Assembly (NCBI GenBank): GCA_021783435.1
Contig: JAJXUC010000195.1
Coordinates: forward strand, 1 to 5,862
Direction: 5' to 3'
DNA: 5,862 nt
Source of the DNA: Pseudomonadota bacterium
GTDB taxonomy: Bacteria > Pseudomonadota > Gammaproteobacteria > Burkholderiales > Burkholderiaceae
Position numbers and translations under genes: made by a program. Of this stretch, positions 1 through 5,833 are shown piece after piece. The notes below the pieces were generated by a model. The model had not been told where the DNA came from. It saw nothing but the letters and a program-made list of their open reading frames with translations, and did no database searches. Position 1 is the stretch's first letter. Every line of letters begins with the position of its first letter.

Positions 1-401
1 TAGTCACGGTGCAGGGTCACAAGACCCTGGGCGTCGAATTCGAGCCGGGTGGCGCCATGAATGACCCAGTCCCGCGCGCTGCGCCCCTTGCCACGGAAGT
101 TGAAATTCCAGACCACGAAGCCCTGAGCCGCATTGCCCAGGGCGTCAAGCACGACAAAACGAGGCGCCTCCGTGACGGCGAACATGTGGACGAAAACACG
201 CCGCACGGCATCCAGACCCTGCACATTGTTGAATGGATCCCTGAAGCAGGCGTTGGGTGCATAAATGCGCGCGATATCGGCGAGGCTGGACGGAGAGAGT
301 GTCTCAAAGTAGGTGATGAAACGCGACAGAGACTCTTTGCCTCCATGTACCGGATCTGACGCCGGCGCATAGACTCCGAAAGGGGGGTGCGGCGTGCTCA
401 T
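1..401 (-). CDS. NTF2/SnoaL-like family protein, 3' end cut off by the window edge
   Basis: Translating the minus strand from ATG at 401-399 gives 133 residues with no stop before base 1, so the C-terminus is outside the window. The visible part reads as a small NTF2-like (SnoaL-type) alpha+beta cone fold. It has a helical start with LSRFITYFETLSPSSL at about residues 25-40, then YAPNACFRDPFNNVQG at 47-62, a helix ending VFVHMFAV near 69-76, and the strands FVVWNFNF (95-102) and DWVIHGATRLEF (111-122), then VTLHRD at the edge. Family members usually have about 140-150 residues, so only a short tail is probably missing. NTF2-like proteins bind small hydrophobic ligands and include isomerases, cyclases and non-catalytic binders; the reaction here is unknown. 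No signal peptide is seen, so it is probably cytoplasmic. The start overlaps the stop of the upstream dehydrogenase gene as ATGA (398-401), with no clear Shine-Dalgarno, which suggests translational coupling. Confidence 0.86.
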   Translation of the reverse strand, partial: MSTPHPPFGVYAPASDPVHGGKESLSRFITYFETLSPSSLADIARIYAPNACFRDPFNNVQGLDAVRRVFVHMFAVTEAPRFVVLDALGNAAQGFVVWNFNFRGKGRSARDWVIHGATRLEFDAQGLVTLHRD

Positions 402-1162
402 CCGAGACCCGTGATGCGGCGCACGGCCGCGAAATGCAAGCGGTCTGGCAACTGCCGCAACAGGCGCAGCAACAGCGTGAACCGCTTTGGGAAATGGATG
501 TCGAAATGCCCGCGCTCCAGCCCTCGCAAGATGGCCCCTGCCGCCTGCTGCGCAGTCATCAGAGCGGGCATCGCGAAATCGTTGCTTACGGTCAGCGGCG
601 TGTCGACGAAACCGGGATTGATCACGCTCACGCCTATGCCCGACGCTCGCAGATCCGTGTACAAAACCTCCGCCAGGTTGATCAGTGCGGCCTTGGTCGG
701 GCCGTACGCCAGTGCCTGCGGCAAGCCGCGCCACCCGGCCACGCTGGACACTAGCGCGACATGGCCGCTGCGCTGTGCGAGCAGCACCGGAAGCACCGCA
801 TCGAGGGCGTATAGGACGCCGCGGTAATTAATGTCATCGTGCGCGAGCGCCGAGGCCAGATCGAAGGCCGTCGCGCGCTGCGGAGCATAGATGCCTGCGC
901 AGTAGACGAACAGATCAAGTCCGCCATACGCATCTTGGATACGCGTCATGGCGTCCCGCAGCGCAGCGCCATCGCGAACGTCCAGCGACAGAGCCATGGC
1001 GCCGACGATCGCGGCGAGTCTGTCCTGGCTGCGCGACGAGACCGCCACTCTGGCGCCACGCGCAAGCAAATCACAGGCGAGTGCGGCGCCGATGCCACTG
1101 GAAGCGCCGATGATCCAGACCCGTTTGCCCGACCAATCGGTAAAACGAGGATTCAGCGGCAT
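398..1162 (-). CDS. Short-chain dehydrogenase/reductase (classical SDR)
   Basis: A 254-residue classical SDR, the usual length. Seen directly: the Rossmann nucleotide-binding motif GASSGIG (19-25); D61 followed by V62 after a strand, typical of the adenine-contacting region; CAG (88-90) in place of the usual NAG; Asn112; catalytic Ser140; YGPTK giving Tyr153 and Lys157; and PGFVDTP (183-189) after the active site. Arg44 just after the second strand may favour NADP(H), but this is weak evidence. The enzyme should oxidise an alcohol or reduce a ketone in the cytoplasm; the context suggests a lipid-derived substrate (inference). No signal peptide or membrane segment is seen. I chose ATG at 1162-1160 because MPLNPRFTDW sits just before the Rossmann strand. 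A TTG at 1177-1175 would add five residues and overlap the DUF3833 stop as TTGA, so it remains possible. Neither start has a good Shine-Dalgarno. The stop overlaps the next gene as ATGA. Confidence 0.93.
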   Translation of the reverse strand: MPLNPRFTDWSGKRVWIIGASSGIGAALACDLLARGARVAVSSRSQDRLAAIVGAMALSLDVRDGAALRDAMTRIQDAYGGLDLFVYCAGIYAPQRATAFDLASALAHDDINYRGVLYALDAVLPVLLAQRSGHVALVSSVAGWRGLPQALAYGPTKAALINLAEVLYTDLRASGIGVSVINPGFVDTPLTVSNDFAMPALMTAQQAAGAILRGLERGHFDIHFPKRFTLLLRLLRQLPDRLHFAAVRRITGLG

Positions 1163-1173
1163 GTTGGGCCCCG

Positions 1174-1731
1174 TCAAGGCTTGTGAAAAGCGATGAAAAT
1201 GCTTGCGACCTCGAAACCGAACTTGGTCATCACCGTCCGATTCAGCAGCACATGCTCGTCCATCTGGTACATCCAGTCGTCCATTTGCACGTGGTAAGTC
1301 GTTCCGCCCACCGGCAGCAATAGGGTGTAGCGCCAGTTGAATGCATTGCCCTCGGCATAGCCGCTGGCGGTGCCGGCGACATCAGCAGCGGTACCCTGGT
1401 AGCGGCGCTCGCCGTGTTCACCAGGCACGCGCCTGAGCGTCCAGACTCGCACTTGCTTGGCCCCATTGCTATAGGTGAAGTTCTCGGTCAGCGTGCCCTC
1501 GCCGCCGTGCCAGACGCCCACCATGTCGACGTGGAAACGCTTGACGGCCTTGCCTGCGCGATTGAACACGATGCCATCCGCAGTCAATGGGCCGTTGAAA
1601 TAATGCTCCAGCTTCAGCGTCGGTTTTTCACCGCGATAGTCCATCGGCGTGACGCTGGCGCACCCGCCCAGCAAAGCGATACTTGCAAGTGCAGCCATGC
1701 CCAAACGCGATGCGTTCCAGAATCGTTTCAT
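1174..1731 (-). CDS. DUF3833 family lipoprotein
   Basis: A 185-residue predicted lipoprotein. The N-terminus has K2 and R3, a hydrophobic stretch around residues 10-22, and the lipobox-like LGGC (21-24), so Cys24 is the likely lipidated residue. After that comes the compact body I recognise as DUF3833: MDYRGEKPTLKLEHYFNG near 29-46, FHVDMVGVW (about 70-78), GTLTENFTYSNG (about 82-93), and the late block VQMDDWMYQMDE followed by NRTVMTKFGFEV. The family has no firmly established biochemical function. It often lies in operons with SDR, CFA-synthase-like and NTF2-like genes, and a role in handling a modified lipid in the periplasm is inference. The ATG at 1731-1729 is the right start because it gives the signal sequence and has GGAG nine bases upstream. 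It overlaps the transporter stop as ATGA (1728-1731). The reading frame stays open upstream, but only as a shadow of the transporter gene. Confidence 0.92.
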   Translation of the reverse strand: MKRFWNASRLGMAALASIALLGGCASVTPMDYRGEKPTLKLEHYFNGPLTADGIVFNRAGKAVKRFHVDMVGVWHGGEGTLTENFTYSNGAKQVRVWTLRRVPGEHGERRYQGTAADVAGTASGYAEGNAFNWRYTLLLPVGGTTYHVQMDDWMYQMDEHVLLNRTVMTKFGFEVASIFIAFHKP

Positions 1732-3098
1732 GGGGAAGTTCTCCGTTGTGTGTACCAACATGCCGGGCTCCGTGCCCGGCGCATCCAGCCGAACCACAAA
1801 GCGGCCCCCGCCAGTAATTTGAGAACGCAAGGCAGTAGGCAATAGGCCACCACCAGGGGCGGCAACACCCCCGTGGCGGGGGTGCCGGGCACATAGCCGA
1901 GGCAGGCCAGGAGTGGCAAGGCGGTTCCAGCGGCCAGCGCCAACGTCAGCTTGGTGGCCATGCTCCAGATTCCGAAATAGGCACCCTCGAGCTGCCCTCC
2001 ATGGCCCAAGCTGCGAATCACACCCGCAAGAAGCGCTGGCGGAAGCACGAGATCCGAACCCAGTGTCAGGCCGGAGGCAGCGCAGACTGCGGCATAGGCC
2101 CAGCGATCGCCGGGTTGCAGCAGTGCGGCCCCCAGGAATACGACCACTGTGAGCCCCATGCCCACAAGCCAGCTCGGCGCCGCGCCGCAGCGCTTCGCCA
2201 CACGCAACCACAGGGGCAAGAACACCGCCCCAGAGGCGAAGTAGATGAACAAGTACAGCCCCGATAGTTCGGGCGCGCCAATGCGGTCACGGATGAAAAA
2301 CAAAACCAATGTGGCGGGCACCGAGGAGGCCACGCCGCTGGCGAGATACACCAGCAATAAACGGCGAAAGGCAACGTGGCGTAGGGGTTCGAATGCGGCT
2401 CGCAGACCATGCAAAGTTTCATGCGCAAACTCTTCGCGCGGCGTCGGCGCGCACCTCAACAGCCACAACCCGAACCATAGGCTGGCAGTGAACACCAACG
2501 TGAAGCCGAGCGCCCCGCCGAGTTGCGTCACGCCGGCGGCCGTCAGCACCCCGGCCAGTCCCAGACCCTCGCGCCAGCCGAAAATGCGCACGCGCTCGGC
2601 TTCGCCCGTACCGAGCGTCGACCCCCAGGCCTGGTGCGTCACGCTGGCGGCGCTGTAGCCACAATAAGTCAGCATCAGTGCCAGGCCCATGACCGCAGTA
2701 AAGGCGCCCGGCTGTGGCGCATAAGCCAGCACAAGGGGAAAGCCCAGAAGCAGGGTGAAGCCCAGCACGAGCAAAACGCCGCTGGCCGCCATGAATGCCC
2801 AGCCCCGGCCGGCCCCCAGCATGTGATCGGCCAGGCGGCCTATGGCGGGGTCGATGACTGCGTCGAGCAAACGCGCAAGCAACAACACGGCACCGAGAAA
2901 AACCAGAGGAACAGCAAAACGCGTGGCGTAGTAGTCAGGCAGAAACACATAGAGCGGCAAAGCGACGAAGCTCAGTGCGAACTGGGGTGCGCCATAGCAC
3001 GCGAGTTGGCCCGTGGTGCAGGACGTGATCCATACGCTGCCTTGCGCGTTTACACCGCGCATGCTCAGGCGCGCCGCATCCCCCGATTCGGCGCTCAT
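1728..3098 (-). CDS. MFS transporter, MelB/GPH (MFS_2) type
   Basis: A 456-residue, very hydrophobic inner-membrane protein with about 12 predicted transmembrane helices, a normal length for the GPH/MelB branch of the major facilitator superfamily. The second helix carries RLLDAVIDPAIGRLAD at about 76-91. Asp79 and Asp83 have the D-A-x-x-D-P spacing of the cation-site aspartates of MelB, so cation-coupled symport is plausible. The first helix region contains LPLYVFLPDYYA (47-58), and charged linkers lie near the middle (CAPTPREEFAHET). This family is often annotated as a sugar/cation symporter, but a sugar substrate makes little sense in this lipid-modification operon. The related animal carrier MFSD2A moves lysophospholipids, so a lipid-like cargo is a reasonable guess. 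The ATG at 3098-3096 overlaps the upstream CHI-like stop as ATGA; an ATG at 3062 (residue 13) is a weaker alternative. The last dozen codons overlap the DUF3833 ribosome-binding site. Confidence 0.93.
   Translation of the reverse strand: MSAESGDAARLSMRGVNAQGSVWITSCTTGQLACYGAPQFALSFVALPLYVFLPDYYATRFAVPLVFLGAVLLLARLLDAVIDPAIGRLADHMLGAGRGWAFMAASGVLLVLGFTLLLGFPLVLAYAPQPGAFTAVMGLALMLTYCGYSAASVTHQAWGSTLGTGEAERVRIFGWREGLGLAGVLTAAGVTQLGGALGFTLVFTASLWFGLWLLRCAPTPREEFAHETLHGLRAAFEPLRHVAFRRLLLVYLASGVASSVPATLVLFFIRDRIGAPELSGLYLFIYFASGAVFLPLWLRVAKRCGAAPSWLVGMGLTVVVFLGAALLQPGDRWAYAAVCAASGLTLGSDLVLPPALLAGVIRSLGHGGQLEGAYFGIWSMATKLTLALAAGTALPLLACLGYVPGTPATGVLPPLVVAYCLLPCVLKLLAGAALWFGWMRRARSPACWYTQRRTSP
1740..1744 (-). 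promoter_or_regulatory. Ribosome-binding site of the DUF3833 gene
   Basis: On the minus strand this reads GGAGA, nine bases before ATG 1731. It lies inside the last codons of the transporter gene, and supports the short lipoprotein start over any upstream extension. Confidence 0.6.
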
Positions 3099-3712
3099 GG
3101 CGTGGCCTGGACCCGCGCCAACAATGCCGCGCGCAGCGCCGGCGCGGTGGTCTTGGGGGATAGCCAGATGGAGAAAAAAGCGCGGGCAAAGGCATCCCCC
3201 GAAATCCGGCCGATGGGACTGTCGTTGAGGATGAAGGTGGTCTGCGGTCCGCTCGGCGCGTCAGGGTCGAACACGCCGCACAGGACATCACCATTGCGCA
3301 CATCGGGGAAGATCGCACGCATGCGCTGCAGCCACGCCGCGCGTTCGTCATCAGTGCCCATGCCGAGCCTGCGCATTTCAAGCTCAGACATGTCGGCAAT
3401 GTCGCGCCCTTTGAGACGACGGGCGTAGCGCAGTGCGAGCGCGAACGGGGCGTCTGTTAGTTGCGCGGGATTGATTCCCCTTGGCCCCACCCAAAGTGCC
3501 GCCGTGTACACCTCGAAGCCCCACCAGCGGTACAGCCCGCTGCCCATCAGGCGCGCGTCACCCAGAACGCGAACGACGAAGGCAGAAGGAGGGGCGACGG
3601 AACCCGCAGCGCGCGCAATGCAAGACGTGGCGACCAGCAACGCCACGCAGGCTGCCCGCAGCAACCGGGCGCGCCTGCGTTCGCAGGGAAGGTTGGGCAT
3701 GGCGTACATCAT
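3095..3712 (-). CDS. Exported chalcone-isomerase-like (Chalcone_3) protein
   Basis: A 205-residue protein with an N-terminal export signal: basic residues 11-19, a hydrophobic core at about 17-29, and a likely signal peptidase I site after Ala35 (ARA then A). The mature part reads as a bacterial chalcone-isomerase-like domain: GDARLMGSGLYRWWGFEVYTA (51-71, a typical opening hairpin), ALWVG (72-76), ALALRYARRLKGRDIA (91-106), the helix DERAAWLQRMRAIFP (122-136), then NGDVLCGVFDP and TTFILNDSPIGRISGDAFARAFFSIWL running to 184. True chalcone isomerase acts on plant flavonoids. Bacterial members have mostly unknown function and some CHI-fold proteins bind fatty acids, so a periplasmic lipid or isoprenoid ligand is possible. 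The gene follows the methyltransferase after a 16-base gap and its stop overlaps the transporter start as ATGA. I used the first ATG (3712); ATGs at 3709 and 3700 are also possible and leave the signal peptide intact. The Shine-Dalgarno is weak. Confidence 0.9.
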   Translation of the reverse strand: MMYAMPNLPCERRRARLLRAACVALLVATSCIARAAGSVAPPSAFVVRVLGDARLMGSGLYRWWGFEVYTAALWVGPRGINPAQLTDAPFALALRYARRLKGRDIADMSELEMRRLGMGTDDERAAWLQRMRAIFPDVRNGDVLCGVFDPDAPSGPQTTFILNDSPIGRISGDAFARAFFSIWLSPKTTAPALRAALLARVQATP

Positions 3713-3728
3713 GGCGACGATCTTCGAC
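3713..3728 (-). other. 16-base gap between methyltransferase and CHI-like genes
   Basis: This gap and the 11 bases at 1163-1173 (if the SDR starts at ATG 1162) are the only non-coding stretches between genes. It contains a weak GAAG element that may serve the CHI-like start. There is no hairpin with a T run, so it should not terminate transcription. Confidence 0.6.
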
Positions 3729-4997
3729 TCATGCTGCGGGTCGGTGCCTGAGCGTGAACTGCACCACGTCGAGAGACTGTTGCGCGAATCCGGCCTCGCA
3801 ATAGGCAAGATAGAACTCCCACAACAGAAGGAATCGTTCGCCGAAACCCTGCGCGCGAGCCGCGTCGCGCTGCCGCAGGAAACGCTGCCTCCACAACGCA
3901 AGCGTCTTGGCATAGTCCTGGCCGAAGGCCAGGGTGCCCGCCACCTCGAGTCCGGCCTGACGTGCCTGCGCGACAAATGCCGATCTGCTCGGCAGCATCC
4001 CGCCAGGAAAGATGTATTGCTGGATGAAGTCGGTCCCCCGGCGGTACTGGGGAAAGATGGCGTCGGCGATCGTGATGGTCTGGATGCAGGCACGTCCGCC
4101 CGGCTTGAGCTGGGTCGCCACGGTTTTGAAAAAACTCGGCCAGTACGCCTCTCCCACGGCTTCGAACATTTCGATGGAGGCGATGCCGTCGTAACCCTCG
4201 GCCGGCGCAATTGCAGCCGTGTCGCGGTAGTCGCACAAAGTCAGTTGCGCCATCTCCGCAAGTCCCGCAACCTCCAATCGATTGCGGGCGAAGGCCAGTT
4301 GTTCGGTGGACAGGGTGATGCCAGCCACGCGAAGGCCGGAGCGCGCGGCAGCTTCGGCAAAACTACCCCAGCCGCAACCGATTTCCAGCACCCGGCTCCC
4401 CGCCGGCAAATCGAGCTGGGCCACAACTCGCGCAAGCTTGGCCTGCTGCGCTGCTTCCAAACTCTGCTCCGGGGCGCTGAACAGGGCCGAGGAATACGTC
4501 AAGCCCGGATCTAGCCAGAGCTGATAAAAGGCGTTGCCGATGTCGTAGTGGACGTGGATGTTGTCGCGGCTCCCACTGCGCGAATTGCGGTTGAGCAGAT
4601 GACGCAGACGAGCCATGAGCGTGCCCCAGGCGCTGCCATGCAGGACGCGCTCCACCGCGCCGCGATTGGCCAATAGCAAGCCCAGAAGCCCGGGCAGATC
4701 GGACGTCGTCCATTGGCCGTCGAAGTAACCCTCGGCAAAACCGATGTCGCCGCGACGCAGCACAGCCGAGAACACAGCCCAGTCACGCACGTGCAGATGC
4801 ACAAGCGGCAAATCAGATTGGTGCTCACCGAAATGCAAGGTCTTGTCATCGGGGAGCCGCAGTTCCAGTCGCCCACCCTGCAGGCGCTGCAACAAGGCCA
4901 GCACTGTGCGCGCTGCAAACGGCACCGTGCGCAGCCGGGAATCGCCAAGCTCATGGCTCGGGGTAGCGCCAACGGCGGGAGATGGACGTGGATTCAT
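3729..4997 (-). CDS. CFA-synthase-like SAM-dependent fatty acid methyltransferase (UfaM-like, probably non-cyclopropanating)
   Basis: A 422-residue member of the cyclopropane-fatty-acyl-phospholipid synthase family; E. coli Cfa has 382. It should transfer a methyl group from S-adenosylmethionine to the double bond of an unsaturated acyl chain in membrane phospholipid. Seen: an N-terminal lipid-binding region (about 25-130) with RRGDIGFAEGYFDGQW (81-96); HYDIGNAFY (150-158); SAM motif LEIGCGWG (204-211); GITLSTEQ (226-233); DYRD (256-259); IEMFEAVGE (275-283); YIFPGGMLPS (328-337); and FGQDY (358-362). Aligned by eye with E. coli Cfa, the bicarbonate ligands Glu239 and Tyr317 are kept as Glu279 and Tyr362. 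Cys139 is Ser170, His266 is Gln306, and EHVG is EAVG. These changes resemble the enzymes that make methylated or methylene fatty acids (UfaM, TmsB, UfaA1) rather than cyclopropanes. No signal peptide; it should act at the inner face of the membrane. Its ATG overlaps the DUF1365 stop as ATGA (4994-4997) without a Shine-Dalgarno. Confidence 0.94.
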   Translation of the reverse strand: MNPRPSPAVGATPSHELGDSRLRTVPFAARTVLALLQRLQGGRLELRLPDDKTLHFGEHQSDLPLVHLHVRDWAVFSAVLRRGDIGFAEGYFDGQWTTSDLPGLLGLLLANRGAVERVLHGSAWGTLMARLRHLLNRNSRSGSRDNIHVHYDIGNAFYQLWLDPGLTYSSALFSAPEQSLEAAQQAKLARVVAQLDLPAGSRVLEIGCGWGSFAEAAARSGLRVAGITLSTEQLAFARNRLEVAGLAEMAQLTLCDYRDTAAIAPAEGYDGIASIEMFEAVGEAYWPSFFKTVATQLKPGGRACIQTITIADAIFPQYRRGTDFIQQYIFPGGMLPSRSAFVAQARQAGLEVAGTLAFGQDYAKTLALWRQRFLRQRDAARAQGFGERFLLLWEFYLAYCEAGFAQQSLDVVQFTLRHRPAA

Positions 4998-5833
4998 CGC
5001 GTCACGGAGTTGTCGGGCGGTTCAGGCTTGACGTGGAACGGCACGCGCTTGCGCCAGAGCTTGAACGCTTGCCAGTGGATACGCGCCATCACACCCAGGG
5101 TCATCATGGGGTTGGCGAACAAGGCGGACCTCACACTCGCCGTGCTGAGGGGTTGCAAGCGGCCACTGATGCTGGTCAGTACGAGCGGACCGCTGGGATC
5201 GTCGTGTTCGATGCGAGCGACCAAGCGCTCGCCATCGTGATGCTGCGCGCGCAAGAAGCGGAAGCGATAGCCGCCTTCGATTGCGCAAAATGGGGAGACA
5301 TGAAACACCTTGGCGGCTCGAAGCTCTTGGCCCCAGGCCAGCGTCTGCGCCCCATTACCAGGCTCGAGCAAATAGCAATGCCGCTCGCCGAAGGTGTTGT
5401 TGACCTCGGCAACAATTGCTCGCAACCCGCCGCTGCCCTGATGGCAGTACCAGAAGCTCACCGGGTTGAACACATAGCCCAGCACGCGTGGAAAAGTCTG
5501 CAACCATATTTCGCCATCGGCATCATGAAGGCCCTGTTCGTGCAGCAATCCCAGGAGCCAGCCCAGGCTGTCGTTTCCGCCATCGCCATGATCGCGGTCG
5601 TGAAAGCTCACCACCGCAGCGCGGTTGCGCGCGATCGGCAACAGTCCAGGGTCGCGCGCAAGGGTGCGCATCGGCAGGAGGAGGAAGAACACGCGGTAGG
5701 CGAAACGGTTGACGACCGGGCGCAGCCGTGTGTGATGGACCATGCCCATGGCAATCTGCGGCAGCGCCGGTTTGCCACAGCAGGCAGACGGCTCTGAGGT
5801 GGGGACGCGCTGCAGGCTCCATGCCTCGCTCAT
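4994..5833 (-). CDS. DUF1365 family protein linked to CFA-like methyltransferases
   Basis: A 279-residue DUF1365 protein, close to the usual 240-280. Family blocks in order: HTRLRPVVNRFAYRVFFLLL (34-53), corresponding to the usual HxRxxPxxHxFxYRVF opening with Asn42 where His is common; SFHDRDHG (76-83); RVLGYVFNPVSFWYCH (116-131); AEVNNTFGERHCYLL (142-156); KVFHVSPF (175-182); YRFRF (189-193); GRLQPLS (224-230); and a C-terminal part with IHWQAFKLWRKRVPFHVKP (252-270). The family almost always neighbours a CFA-like methyltransferase and an FAD-dependent amine-oxidase-like protein. Its biochemical activity is not firmly assigned as far as I know, and a part in making or oxidising methylated or furan fatty acids is inferred from that linkage. 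No signal peptide is seen. I chose ATG at 5833-5831, seven bases after a strong GAGG (5844-5841); GTG at 5836 is only four bases away and less likely. The stop overlaps the methyltransferase start. Confidence 0.92.
   Translation of the reverse strand: MSEAWSLQRVPTSEPSACCGKPALPQIAMGMVHHTRLRPVVNRFAYRVFFLLLPMRTLARDPGLLPIARNRAAVVSFHDRDHGDGGNDSLGWLLGLLHEQGLHDADGEIWLQTFPRVLGYVFNPVSFWYCHQGSGGLRAIVAEVNNTFGERHCYLLEPGNGAQTLAWGQELRAAKVFHVSPFCAIEGGYRFRFLRAQHHDGERLVARIEHDDPSGPLVLTSISGRLQPLSTASVRSALFANPMMTLGVMARIHWQAFKLWRKRVPFHVKPEPPDNSVTR

Noticed and set aside
17..370. 117-codon minus-strand open frame
   Set aside because: It is in a different frame from the NTF2-like gene, starts inside it and has Ser/Arg/Pro-rich shadow composition; the NTF2-like frame gives the recognisable fold and the ATGA junction.
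1732..2211. N-terminal extension of the DUF3833 reading frame
   Set aside because: The extra 160 codons lie inside the transporter gene in another frame; the ATG at 1731 has a Shine-Dalgarno and yields a lipoprotein signal.
2523..3428. 301-codon open frame on the plus strand
   Set aside because: Antisense to the transporter and CHI-like genes, low-complexity composition, and no motif or ribosome-binding site.
3604..3712. Lipoprotein signal in the CHI-like protein at Cys31
   Set aside because: The residues before it (Ala28-Thr29-Ser30) are a poor lipobox, while Ala33-Arg34-Ala35 is a good signal peptidase I site. Lipidation is not excluded but is less likely.
3713..4210. N-terminal extension of the CHI-like reading frame
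   Set aside because: The extension overlaps the methyltransferase in another frame and would bury the export signal.
3471..4514. 347-codon open frame on the plus strand
   Set aside because: It lies antisense to the methyltransferase and CHI-like genes, which have clear family motifs; its translation is rich in Arg, Gln and His with no recognisable domain, typical of an antisense shadow in GC-rich DNA.
4982..5797. 271-codon open frame on the plus strand
   Set aside because: Antisense to DUF1365, whose family blocks are well conserved in the minus frame; the plus translation resembles no family I recognise.
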